Shown here: in pieces, positions 11,701 through 21,644 of the stretch
Layout of the letters: each line of letters opens with the position of its first letter
Numbering within the stretch: the first letter of the stretch is position 1
Notes under the pieces: model-generated
Database searches by the model: none
What the model was told of the DNA's origin: nothing
Seen by the model: only the letters and a program-made list of their open reading frames with translations
Position numbers and translations under genes: made by a program
Source of the DNA: Henricia sp. BOLD:AAB3569
Lineage: Eukaryota; Echinodermata; Asteroidea; Spinulosida; Echinasteridae
Length of the DNA stretch: 64,000 nt
Assembly: GCA_037783545.1 (NCBI GenBank)
Contig: JBBELK010001241.1
Coordinates: 62,001 to 126,000, forward strand
Direction: 5' to 3'

Positions 11701-14700
11701 TCCCCTAACCGTGGCTGTTGGGACACCCTGCGCCGCGCTGGTGTACATTTGTACGGCCGTTGACTCACCCAGATTGTGACGGGAATTAGGTCAAAGTGTG
11801 TCCCAAATGCCGGCAAATTTGGAAATCAAGGAATTTTCCAACCAACTTCAAATTTTGCATGCTCCAAACTGTATATATTCCGCACTTGTCATGCAAAATT
11901 GACAGATTTTCGCTGGGAAATGACGGAGAAATTTCAGAGTTTAGGGAAAACGGAGCTCGGCTGCGTGGTTATTCCCTCTAACCGTGGCTGTTGGGACACC
12001 CTGCGCCGCGCTGGTGTACATTTGTACGGCCGTTGACTCACCCCAGATTGTGACGGGAATTAGGTCAAAGTGTGTCCCAAATGCCGGCAAATTTGGAAAT
12101 CAAGGAATTTTCCAACCAACTTCAAATTTTGCATGCTCCAAACTGTATATATTCCGCACTTGTCATGCAAAATTGACAGATTTTCGCTGGGAAATGACGG
12201 AGAAATTTCAGAGTTTAGGGAAAACGGAGCTCGGCTGCGTGGTTATTCCCTCTAACCGTGGCTGTTGGGACACCCTGCGCCGCGCTGGTGTACATTTGTA
12301 CGGCCGTTGACTCACCCCAGATTGTGACGGGAATTAGGTCAAAGTGTGTCCCAAATGCCGGCAAATTTGGAAATCAAGGAATTTTCAACCAACTTCAAAT
12401 TTTGCATGCTCCAAACTGTATATATTCCGCACTTGTCATGCAAAATTGACAGATTTTCGCTGGGAAATGACGGAGAAATTTCAGAGTTTAGGAAAACGGA
12501 GCTCGGCTGCGTGGTTATTCCCCTAACCGTGGCTGTTGGGACACCCTGCGCCGCGCTGGTGTACATTTGTACGGCCGTTGACTCACCCAGATTGTGACGG
12601 GAATTAGGTCAAAGTGTGTCCCAAATGCCGGCAAATTTGGAAATCAAGGAATTTTCCAACCAACTTCAAATTTTGCATGCTCCAAACTGTATATATTCCG
12701 CACTTGTCATGCAAAATTGATAGATTTTCGCTGGGAAATGACGGAGAAATTTCAGAGTTTAGGGAAAACGGAGCTCGGCTGCGTGGTTATTCCCTAACCG
12801 TGGCTGTTGGGACACCCTGCGCATGCGCCGCGCTGGTGTACATTTGTACGGCCGTTGACTCACCCCAGATTGTGACGAGAATTAGGTCAAAGTGTGTCCC
12901 AAATGCCGGCAAATTTGGAAATCAAGGAATTTTCAACCAACTTCAAATTTTGCATGCTCCAAACTGTATATATTCCGCACTTGTCATGCAAAATTGACAG
13001 ATTTTCGCTGGGAAATGACCGATAAATTTCAGAGTTTAGGGAAAACGGAGCTCGGCTGCGTGGTTATTCCCCTAACCGTGGCTGTTGGGACACCCTGCGC
13101 ATGCGCCGCGCTGGTGTACATTTGTACGGCCGTTGACTCACCCAGATTGTGACGGGAATTAGGTCAAAGTGTGTCCCAAATGCCGGCAAATTTGGAAATC
13201 AAGGAATTTTCCAACCAACTTCAAATTTTGCATGCTCCAAACTGTATATATTCCGCACTTGTCATGCAAAATTGACAGATTTTCGCTGGGAAATGACGGA
13301 GAAATTTCAGAGTTTAGGGAAAACGGAGCTCGCTGCGTGGTTATTCCCCTAACCGTGGCTGTTGGGACACCCTGCGCCGCGCTGGTGTACATTTGTACGG
13401 CCGTTGACTCACCCAGATTGTGACGGGAATTAGGTCAAAGTGTGTCCCAAATGCCGGCAAATTTGGAAATCAAGGAATTTCCAACCAACTTCAAATTTTG
13501 CATGCTCCAAACTGTATATATTCCGCACTTGTCATGCAAAATTGACAGATTTTCGCTGGGAAATGACGGAGAAATTTCAGAGTTTAGGGAAAACGGAGCT
13601 CGGCTGCGTGGTTATTCCCTAACCGTGGCTGTTGGGACACCCTGCGCATGCGCCGCGCTGGTGTACATTTGTACGGCCGTTGACTCACCCCAGATTGTGA
13701 CGAGAATTAGGTCAAAGTGTGTCCCAAATGCCGGCAAATTTGGAAATCAAGGAATTTTCCAACCAACTTCAAATTTTGCATGCTCCAAACTGTATATATT
13801 CCGCACTTGTCATGCAAAATTGACAGATTTTCGCTGGGAAATGACGGAGAAATTTCAGAGTTTAGGGAAAACGGAGCTCGGCTGCGTGGTTATTCCCCTA
13901 ACCGTGGCTGTTGGGACACCCTGCGCCGCGCTGGTGTACATTTGTACGGCCGTTGACTCACCCCAGATTGTGACGGGAATTAGGTCAAAGTGTGTCCCAA
14001 ATGCCGGCAAATTTGGAAATCAAGGAATTTTCCAACCAACTTCAAATTTTGCATGCTCCAAACTGTATATATTCCGCACTTGTCATGCAAAATTGACAGA
14101 TTTTCGCTGGGAAATGACGGAGAAATTTCAGAGTTTAGGGAAAACGGAGCTCGGCTGCGTAGTTATTCCCCTAACCGTGGCTGTTGGGACACCCTGCGCA
14201 TGCGCCGCGCTGGTGTACATTTGTACGGCCGTTGACTCACCCCAGATTGTGACGAGAATTAGGTCAAAGTGTGTCCCAAAATGCCGGCAAATTTGGAAAT
14301 CAAGGAATTTTTCAACCAACTTCAAATTTTGCATGCTCCAAACTGTATATATTCCGCACTTGTCATGCAAAATTGACAGATTTTCGCTGGGAAATGACCG
14401 ATAAATTTCAGAGTTTAGGGAAAACGGAGCTCGGCTGCGTGGTTATTCCCCTAACCGTGGCTGTTGGGACACCCTGCGCATGCGCCGCGCTGGTGTACAT
14501 TTGTACGGCCGTTGACTCACCCCAGATTGTGACGGGAATTAGGTCAAAGTGTGTCCCAAATGCCGGCAAATTTGGAAATCAAGGAATTTTCCAACCAACT
14601 TCAAATTTTGCATGCTCCAAATTGTATATATTCCGCACTTGTCATGCAAAATTGACAGATTTTCGCTGGAAATGACGGAGAAATTTCAGAGTTTAGGGAA

Positions 14701-17700
14701 AACGGAGCTCGGCTGCGTGGTTATTCCCCTAACCGTGGCTGTTGGGACACCCTGCGCCGCGCTGGTGTACATTTGTACGGCCGTTGACTCACCCAGATTG
14801 TGACGGGAATTAGGTCAAAGTGTGTCCCAAATGCCGGCAAATTTGGAAATCAAGGAATTTTCCAACCAACTTCAAATTTTGCATGCTCCAAACTGTATAT
14901 ATTCCGCACTTGTCATGCAAAATTGACAGATTTTCGCTGGGAAATGACGGAGAAATTTCAGAGTTTAGGGAAAACGGAGCTCGGCTGCGTGGTTATTCCC
15001 CTAACCGTGGCTGTTGGGACACCCTGCGCATGCGCCGCGCTGGTGTACATTTGTATGGCCGTTGACTCACCCCAGATTGTGACGAGAATTAGGTCAAAGT
15101 GTGTCCCAAATGCCGGCAAATTTGGAAATCAAGGAATTTTCCAACCAACTTCAAATTTTGCATGCTCCAAACTGTATATATTCCGCACTTGTCATGCAAA
15201 ATTGACAGATTTTCGCTGGGAAATGACGGAGAAATTTCAGAGTTTAGGGAAAACGGAGCTCGGCTGCGTGGTTATTCCCCTAACCGTGGCTGTTGGGACA
15301 CCCTGCGCCGCGCTGGTGTACATTTGTACGGCCGTTGACTCACCCCAGATTGTGACGGGAATTAGGTCAAAGTGTGTCCCAAATGCCGGCAAATTTGGAA
15401 ATCAAGGAATTTTCCACCAACTTCAAATTTTGCATGCTCCAAACTGTATATATTCCGCCCTTGTCATGCAAAATTGACAGATTTTCGCTGGGAAATGACG
15501 GAGAAATTTCAGAGTTTAGGGAAAACGGAGCTCGGCTGCGTGGTTATTCCCCCTAACCGTGGCTGTTGGACACCCTGCGCATGCGCCGCGCTGGTGTACA
15601 TTTGTACGGCCGTTGACTCACCCAGATTGTGACGGAATTAGGTCAAAGTGTGTCCAAATGCCGGCAAATTTGGAAATCAAGAATTTTTCAACCAACTTCA
15701 AATTTTGCATGCTCCAAACTGTATATATTCCGCACTTGTCATGCAAAATTGACCGATTTTCGCTGGGAAATGACGGAGAAATTTCAGAGTTTAGGGAAAA
15801 CGGAGCTCGGCTGCGTGGTTATTCCCCTAACCGTGGCTGTTGGGACACCCTGCGCCGCGCTGGTGTACATTTGTACGGCCGTTGACTCACCCCAGATTGT
15901 GACGGGAATTAGGTCAAAGTGTGTCCCAAATGCCGGCAAATTTGGAAATCAAGGAATTTTCCAACCAACTTCAAATTGTGCATGCTCCAAACTGTATATA
16001 TTCCGCACTTGTCATGCAAAATTGACAGATTTTCGCTGGGAAATGACGGAGAAATTTCAGAGTTTAGGGAAAACGGAGCTCGGCTGCGTGGTTATTCCCC
16101 TAACCGTGGCTGTTGGGACACCCTGCGCCGCGCTGGTGTACATTTGTACGGCCGTTGACTCACCCCAGATTGTGACGGGAATTAGGTCAAAGTGTGTCCC
16201 AAATGCCGGCAAATTTGGAAATCAAGGAATTTTCCAACCAACTTCAAATTTTGAACGCTCCAAACTGTATATATTCCGCACTTGTCATGCAAAATTGACA
16301 GATTTTCGCTGGGAAATGACGGAGAAATTTTAGAGTTTAGGGAAAACGGAGCTCGGCTGCGTGGTTATTCCCCTAACCGTGGCTGTTGGGACACCCTGCG
16401 CCGCGCTGGTGTACATTTGTACGGCCGTTGACTCACCCCAGATTGTGACGGGAATTAGGTCAAAGTGTGTCCCAAATGCCGGCAAATTTGGAAATCAAGG
16501 AATTTTCCAACCAACTTCAAATTGTGCATGCTCCAAACTGTATATATTCCGCACTTGTCATGCAAAATTGACAGATTTTCGCTGGGAAATGACGGAGAAA
16601 TTTCAGAGTTTAGGGAAAACGGAGCTCGGCTGCGTGGTTATTCCCCTAACCGTGGCTGTTGGGACACCCTGCGCCGCGCTGGTGTACATTTCTACGGCCG
16701 TTGACTCACCCCAGATTGTGACGGGAATTAGGTCAAAGTGTGTCCCAAATGCCGGCAAATTTGGAAATCAAGGAATTGTCCAACCAACTTCAAATTTTGC
16801 ATGCTCCAAACTGTATATATTCCGCACTTGTCATGCAAAATTGACAGATTTTCGCTGGGAAATGACGGAGACATTTCAGAGTTTAGGGAAAACGGAGCTC
16901 GGCTGCGTGGTTATTCCCCTAACCGTGGCTGTTGGGACACCCTGCGCCGCGCTGGTGTACATTTCTACGGCCGTTGACTCACCCCAGATTGTGACGGGAA
17001 TTAGGTCAAAGTGTGTCCCAAATGCCGGCAAATTTGGAAATCAAGGAATTTTCCAACCAACTTCAAATTTTGCATGCTCCAAACTGTATATATTCCGCAC
17101 TTGTCATGCAAAATTGACAGATTTTCGCTGGGAAATGACGGAGAAATTTCAGAGTTTAGGGAAAACGGAGCTCGGCTGCGTGGTTATTCCCCTAACCGTG
17201 GCTGTTGGGACACCCTGCGCCGCGCTGGTGTACATTTGTACGGCCGTTGACTCACCCCAGATTGTTACGGGAATTAGGTCAAAGTGTGTCCCAAATGCCG
17301 GCAAATTTGGAAATCAAGGAATTTTCCAACCAACTTCAAATTTTGCATGCTCCAAACTGTATATATTCCGCACTTGTCATGCAAAATTGACAGATTTTCG
17401 CTGGGAAATGACGGAGAAATTTCAGAGTTGAGGGAAAACGGAGCTCGGCTGCGTGGTTATTCCCCTAACCGTGGCTGTTGGGACACCCTGCGCCGCGCTG
17501 GTGTACATTTGTACGGCCGTTGACTCACCCCAGATTGTGACGGGAATTAGGTCAAAGTGTGTCCCAAATGCCGGCAAATTTGGAAATCAAGGAATTTTCC
17601 AACCAACTTCAAATTTTGCACGCTCCAAACTGTATATATTCCGCACTTGTCATGCAAAATTGACAGATTTTCGCTGGGAAATGACGGAGAAATTTTAGAG

Positions 17701-18757
17701 TTTAGGGAAAACGGAGCTCGGCTGCGTGGTTATTCCCCTAACCGTGGCTGTTGGGACACCCTGCGCCGCGCTGGTGTACATTTGTACGGCCGTTGACTCA
17801 CCCAGATTGTGACGGGAATTAGGTCAAAGTGTGTCCCAAATGCCGGCAAATTTGGAAATCAAGGAATTTTCCAACCAACTTCAAATTGTGCATGCTCCAA
17901 ACTGTATATATTCCGCACTTGTCATGCAAAATTGACAGATTTTCGCTGGGAAATGACGGAGAAATTTCAGAGTTTAGGGAAAACGGAGCTCGGCTGCGTG
18001 GTTATTCCCCTAACCGTGGCTGTTGGGACACCCTGCGCATGCGCCGCGCTGGTGTACATTTGTACGGCCGTTGACTCACCCCAGATTGTGACGGGAATTA
18101 GGTCAAAGTGTGTCCCAAATGCCGGCAATTTTGGAAATCAAGGAATTTTCCAACCAACTTCAAATTCTGCATGCTCCAAACTGTATATATTCCGCACTTG
18201 TCATGCAAAATTGACAGATTTTCGCTGGGAAATGACGGAGAAATTTCAGAGTTTAGGGAAAACGGAGCTCGCCTGCGTGGTTATTCCCCTAACCGTGGCT
18301 GTTGGGACACCCTGCGCATGCGCCGCGCTGGTGTACATTTGTACGGCCGTTGACTCACCCCAGATTGTGACGGGAATTATGTCAAAGTGTGTCCCAAATG
18401 CCGGCAAATTTGGAAATCAAGGAATTTTCCAACCAACTTCAAATTTTGCATGCTCCAAACTGTATATATTCCGCACTTGTCATGCAAAATTGACAGATTT
18501 TCGCTGGGAAATGACGGAGAAATTTCAGAGTTTAGCGAAAACGGAGCTCGGCTGCGTGGTTATTCCCCTAACCGTGGCTGTTGGACACCCTGCGCATGCG
18601 CTGGTGTACATTTATACGGCCGTTGACTCACCCCAGATTGTGACGGGAATTAGGTCAAAGTGTGTCCCAAATGCCGGCAAATTTGGAAATCAAGGAATTT
18701 TCCAACCAACTTCAAATTTTGCATGCTCCAAACTGTATATATTCCGCACTTGTCATG

Positions 18758-19266
18758 GTACACATGGTGATTATGTGGCACACGCAAAGTACTGTATGCA
18801 CGGTATATTCTACATGTATGTCGAATATCAAAATGGAAGTTGACAAAGTTTGCGATGGTATATGTCAAGCAAATCGCATACCATTGTCGATGAGTGGCAG
18901 TTCCGTTGCAACTTTGCCGTAAACTCGATGGAGGAATAATCCAGGTCCCCGGTACGCTAGTTCGTGGCTCACAATCTGTCGATATCAGTTCTGTAAATTC
19001 GCATTCCTCACCGGCGTTCGATCCTGTCTGCACCCGTGCCTCGGTCGGTCTATGCGTACATGTAGCTCATCCGCCGTGTGCATGATGCGCACACAGTTCG
19101 GTTGGTCGGTACACAATTATCGTTAATTCATTGCTTGCGCTGCTGTTGTTTGTCACGAAGACAATCCCCACGGATCCGTTCTGACTGGCGAAAGTTTTCA
19201 GTTTTGTTTTGGTAGCATTTTGCGTGCAATCTTTCCTCTGCTGCCACCATGAAGTGGTAGAGCAGA
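18758..19266. other. Unrecognised unique sequence, no gene supported
   Basis: About 509 bp with no similarity I recognise to the satellite, the SINE or the LINE. The longest minus-strand frame (about 100 non-satellite codons ending at 18,758) continues into satellite and has no recognisable motif. A small hairpin lies at 19,076-19,094 (GTGTGC, a 7-base loop, GCACAC). A textbook-looking start context GCCACCATG at 19,243-19,251 opens only three codons before a stop. If the SINE interrupted the LINE, LINE sequence would continue here on the minus strand, but I see no reverse-transcriptase C-terminal motif in it. Confidence 0.6.
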
Positions 19267-19279
19267 CACGTTCTAGCAG
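19267..19279. repeat. SINE target-site duplication, left copy
   Basis: CACGTTCTAGCAG, matching 19,566-19,578 at 12 of 13 bases (last nine identical). It abuts the (TTG)n tail of the SINE. Confidence 0.85.
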
Positions 19280-19295
19280 TTGTTGTTGTTGTTGT
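19280..19295 (+). repeat. (TTG)n microsatellite, SINE 3' tail
   Basis: Five TTG units and one extra T, next to the left target duplication. On the SINE strand this is a CAA-repeat tail. Simple-repeat tails are typical of tRNA-derived SINEs and of the LINE machinery that mobilises them. Confidence 0.9.
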
Positions 19296-19499
19296 ATATT
19301 TTATGGCATCTTCGGCAACTAAGGCCCTTTATGCCATCAACTATACGGTTTTAGCTTTAACTATACTATATTATCAACTTGAGATGACGAAGAAGGAGTT
19401 GCAGTTTAGAAGTGGGAGGAAAACCCCCAGAGAAAATGCCCCAGGGGAAAAACCCACGCGGTCAAGTAGGGACTGCAAACCCAATCCACATACACGCCC

Positions 19500-19510
19500 G
19501 GATTCGAACC
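19500..19510 (-). promoter_or_regulatory. Pol III B box of the SINE
   Basis: On the minus strand this reads GGTTCGAATCC, an exact match to the B-box consensus GGTTCGANTCC (T-arm of a tRNA). It is the strongest single piece of evidence that the element is tRNA-derived. Confidence 0.92.
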
Positions 19511-19542
19511 CGGGACCCCAGAGGTGAAAGGCGAGGAAAGAA

Positions 19543-19553
19543 CCCGTACGCCA
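19543..19553 (-). promoter_or_regulatory. Pol III A box of the SINE
   Basis: On the minus strand this reads TGGCGTACGGG, which fits TRGYNNARNGG except at one position. It lies about 32 bases upstream of the B box, within the usual spacing for tRNA-type internal promoters. Confidence 0.75.
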
Positions 19554-19565
19554 ACCCGACCGCCC

Positions 19566-19578
19566 CACATTCTAGCAG
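19566..19578. repeat. SINE target-site duplication, right copy
   Basis: CACATTCTAGCAG, pairing with 19,267-19,279 (one mismatch, G to A at the fourth base). It marks the 5' end of the minus-strand SINE. Confidence 0.85.
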
Positions 19579-19600
19579 CGTCTATGATCTAAGTCTTTAT

Positions 19601-20369
19601 TCATGTAACACACTGAATAGGAGCGGAGTGCCGCATGTTTCCTACGCACATGAAATAGTCCCTTACAATAATACAACAATAGGGGGACACATACATGTAG
19701 TTGCCGTAAAGCCACCGGATAGAAACGAAGTCACTGACGGTTAGGTGGAAATGCTTCAACTTACCTAACATAAACAAGCGTGAGTTAACACGCTTGATCA
19801 TTGAATTAATTTATATACACGTCCCAATTAAAATCTGCTTGGATGAACACACCTAGCAGTTTAACCACATCACTACGCTCAATTGTGGCGTGATTCTGAC
19901 TTTGTACGGTTGGAACTGGTTTGACACGTGAGAAACAGATGTCTAAAATTTGGCACTTTGAAGGGTTTAGTTGGATCTTGTTCCGAACAGACCAATGATG
20001 CAACTCAGCAAGGGCTGTGGAGAGGTTAGATCTCGTATCTACTCCATGGGTTTCGACCAAAGTGACGTCATCAACGTATTTAAAATGTTGTATATTGGTC
20101 AAGTGATTGAAATTGATATCATTAACGACGGCCAAAAAACCAAAGGGCCCAATTTTGTGCCTTGCGGGACACCAGCGCAGACAGGGGACCAATCTGACAC
20201 AGATTGACCAATCTGACACAGATTGACCGTACTTCACACAACAAATCGGCAATCCATACAACTAAGGAGGATGGAACACCCATAGTCATCAAGAGCTTGG
20301 AAATGGCTAGGGTGTGATCAACTTGATCGAACGCCTTAAAGAAATCTTAGACAAAACAGATGATGCCGG
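19601..20369 (-). mobile_element. Decayed LINE (non-LTR retrotransposon) reverse-transcriptase fragment
   Basis: Minus-strand translation shows reverse-transcriptase landmarks in the right order but in different frames. Motif A DFFKAFDQVDH is at 20,314-20,346, followed by the family-typical LLMTMGVPSSLVVW. AGVPQGTKLGPL (motif B) is at 20,141-20,176. The catalytic motif C, FKYVDD, has its YVDD at 20,067-20,078. LNPSKCQIL is at 19,944-19,970. The thumb region KLLGVFIQADFNWD lies at about 19,812-19,864, and the connection region IKRVNSRLFMLGKLKHF at 19,748-19,798. LINE proteins use this domain for target-primed reverse transcription. Several frame changes and an in-frame stop before motif A make it a dead copy. 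One frame change is explained by a 19-bp tandem duplication at 20,191-20,228. The endonuclease end is missing, cut by the satellite at 20,369, and the 3' end is not recognisable past about 19,600. GVPQGTKLGP followed by KYVDD resembles jockey/CR1-like elements of invertebrates. I do not assign a clade. Confidence 0.9.
20191..20228. repeat. 19-bp tandem duplication within the LINE fragment
   Basis: AATCTGACACAGATTGACC occurs twice in direct succession (20,191-20,209 and 20,210-20,228). Nineteen is not a multiple of three, so it shifts the reverse-transcriptase frame between motif A and motif B. Confidence 0.95.
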
Positions 20370-20544
20370 CAAAATTGACAGATTTTCGCTGGGAAATGAC
20401 GGAGAAATTTCAGAGTTTAGGGAAAACGGAGCTCGGCTGCGTGGTTATTCTCCTAACCGTGGCTGTTGGGACACCCTGCGCCGCGCTGGTGTACATTTGT
20501 ACGGCCGTTGACTCACCCCAGATTGTGACGGGAATTAGGTCAAA

Positions 20545-20818
20545 GTGTGTCCCAAATGCCGGCAAATTTGGAAATCAAGGAATTTTCCAACCAACTTCAA
20601 ATTTTGCATGCTCCAAACTGTATATATTCCGCACTTGTCATGCAAAATTGACAGATTTTCGCTGGGAAATGACGGAGAAATTTCAGAGTTTAGGGAAAAC
20701 GGAGCTCGGCTGCGTGGTTATTCCCCTAACCGTGGCTGTTGGGACACCCTGCGCATGCGCTGGTGTACATTTCTACGGCCGTTGACTCACCCCAGATTGT
20801 GACGGGAATTAGGTCAAA
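20545..20818 (+). repeat. Representative 274-bp monomer class
   Basis: This class reads CCCTGCGCATGCGCTGG at the variable spot. It keeps the palindrome of the 279-bp class but lacks the five bases CCGCG that follow. It nearly always carries CATTTCTACGG in place of CATTTGTACGG just downstream, so the two changes are linked and define a subfamily. It is common right of 20.4 kb on both strands and almost missing left of 18.5 kb. Its length shifts the long open frame. Confidence 0.95.
20751..20760. repeat. Palindrome GCGCATGCGC at the length-variable spot
   Basis: A perfect 10-bp palindrome made of strictly alternating purines and pyrimidines, present in the 274-bp and 279-bp classes and absent from the 273-bp class. 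All three length classes differ exactly here. Alternating GC-rich tracts of this kind are known to favour Z-DNA and slippage. That this drives the length change is inference. Confidence 0.85.
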
Positions 20819-21365
20819 GTGTGTCCCAAATGTCGGCAAATTTGGAAATCAAGGAATTTTCCAACCAACTTCAAATTTTGCATGCTCCAAACTGTATATA
20901 TTCCGCACTTGTCATGCAAAATTGACAGATTTTCGCTGGGAAATGACGGAGAAATTTCAGAGTTTAGGGAAAACGGAGCTCGGCTGCGTGGTTATTCCCC
21001 TAACCGTGGCTGTTGGGACACCCTGCGCATGCGCTGGTGTACATTTCTACGACCGTTGACTCACCCCAGATTGTGACGGGAATTAGGTCAAAGTGTGTCC
21101 CAAATGTCGACAAATTTGGAAATCAAGGAATTTTCCAACCAACTTCAAATTTTGCATGCTCCAAACTGTATATATTCCGCACTTGTCATGCAAAATTGAC
21201 AGATTTTCGCTGGGAAATGACGGAGAAATTTCAGAGTTTAGGGAAAACGGAGCTCGGCTGCGTGGTTATTCCTCTAACCGTGGCTGTTGGGACACCCTGC
21301 GCCGCGCTGGTGTACATTTGTACGGCCGTTGACTCACCCCAGATTGTGACGGGAATTAGGTCAAA

Positions 21366-21644
21366 GTGTGTCCCAAATGCCGGCAAATTTGGAAATCAAG
21401 GAATTTTCCAACCAACTTCAAATTTTGCATGCTCCAAACTGTATATATTCCGCACTTGTCATGCAAAATTGACAGATTTTCGCTGGGAAATGACGGAGAA
21501 ATTTCAGAGTTTAGGGAAAACGGAGCTCGGCTGCGTGGTTATTCCCCTAACCGTGGCTGTTGGGACACCCTGCGCATGCGCCGCGCTGGTGTACATTTGT
21601 ACGGCCGTTGACTCACCCCAGATTGTGACGGGAATTAGGTCAAA
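21366..21644 (+). repeat. Representative 279-bp monomer class
   Basis: Identical in plan to the 273-bp form but with six extra bases at the GC-rich spot, giving CCCTGCGCATGCGCCGCGC. The extra bases create the perfect palindrome GCGCATGCGC. Because 279 is also a multiple of three, the open frame is kept. The class is found in all three satellite blocks. Confidence 0.95.

Larger units (their letters stand above)
1..18757 (+). repeat. Satellite array, block 1 (about 68 monomers, plus strand)
   Basis: A monomer of about 273 bp repeats head to tail without interruption. Landmarks recurring in every copy include GCATGCTCC, TATATATTCCGC, a SacI site GAGCTC, TTCCCCTAACCG, TGACTCACCCC and AGGTCAAAGTGTG. 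The block mixes 273-bp and 279-bp copies. The 274-bp class appears only once, near 18,590. A GACGAGAATT variant (the usual form is GACGGGAATT) marks every third to fifth monomer from about 1,600 to 15,090 and was not seen further right, so it is a private subfamily marker. Single-base homopolymer length changes are frequent up to about 15.7 kb and become rare after that. The array starts mid-monomer at base 1, so it continues outside the window. It stops abruptly at 18,757 after CTTGTCATG. I see no gene in it. A centromeric, pericentromeric or subtelomeric location is possible but not shown by the sequence. Confidence 0.98.
19280..19565 (-). mobile_element. tRNA-derived SINE, complete, minus strand
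   Basis: About 286 bp bounded by 13-bp target-site duplications with one mismatch. Read on the minus strand it opens with a tRNA-like head carrying an A box and a B box at tRNA-like spacing. This is followed by a body containing GGTTTTCCTCCCAC-like sequence, and it ends in a CAA-repeat tail (TTG on the plus strand). Head, body, simple-repeat tail and flanking duplications are the full set expected of a non-autonomous element transcribed by RNA polymerase III and inserted by a partner LINE. A short inverted repeat (ATGGCAT 19,303-19,309 and ATGCCAT 19,331-19,337) lies near the tail. The almost intact duplications suggest a fairly recent insertion. It lies beside the 3' end of the LINE fragment. 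I cannot assign it to a named family. It is not a functional tRNA gene, because the acceptor stem and anticodon arm are not preserved. Confidence 0.85.
18758..20369. other. Non-satellite island inserted into the array
   Basis: The satellite stops after CTTGTCATG at 18,757 and resumes with CAAAATTGACAG at 20,370. These two pieces are adjacent in the consensus monomer, so 1.6 kb has been placed between neighbouring bases with no loss and no target duplication (one ambiguous G at 20,369). The island holds unrecognised sequence, a SINE with its own target duplications, and a LINE fragment, both on the minus strand. It shows no terminal inverted repeats and no Helitron-type ends, so it does not look like one mobile element. 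The mix resembles ordinary dispersed-repeat genomic DNA captured at a break. The LINE reading frame runs up to the right edge, so that edge cuts an older element. Confidence 0.85.

Noticed and set aside
18650-19033. 127-codon minus-strand frame
   Set aside because: It runs from the unknown region into satellite sequence, has no recognisable motif and no support as a gene.
19243-19260. Start codon in a perfect GCCACCATG context
   Set aside because: The frame closes after three codons.
19498-19565. Genuine tRNA gene on the minus strand
   Set aside because: A and B boxes are present, but the cloverleaf stems are not preserved. The element has a long body, a simple-repeat tail and target duplications, as in a SINE.
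19775-19796. Hairpin CAAGCGTG-6-CACGCTTG as a terminator or UTR structure
   Set aside because: On the minus strand it lies inside recognisable LINE coding sequence (IKRVNSRLF), so the symmetry is probably incidental.
18758-20369. Island as a single DNA transposon or Helitron
   Set aside because: There are no terminal inverted repeats, no target duplication, and no TC...CTRR ends or A/T insertion site. The contents are parts of unrelated elements.
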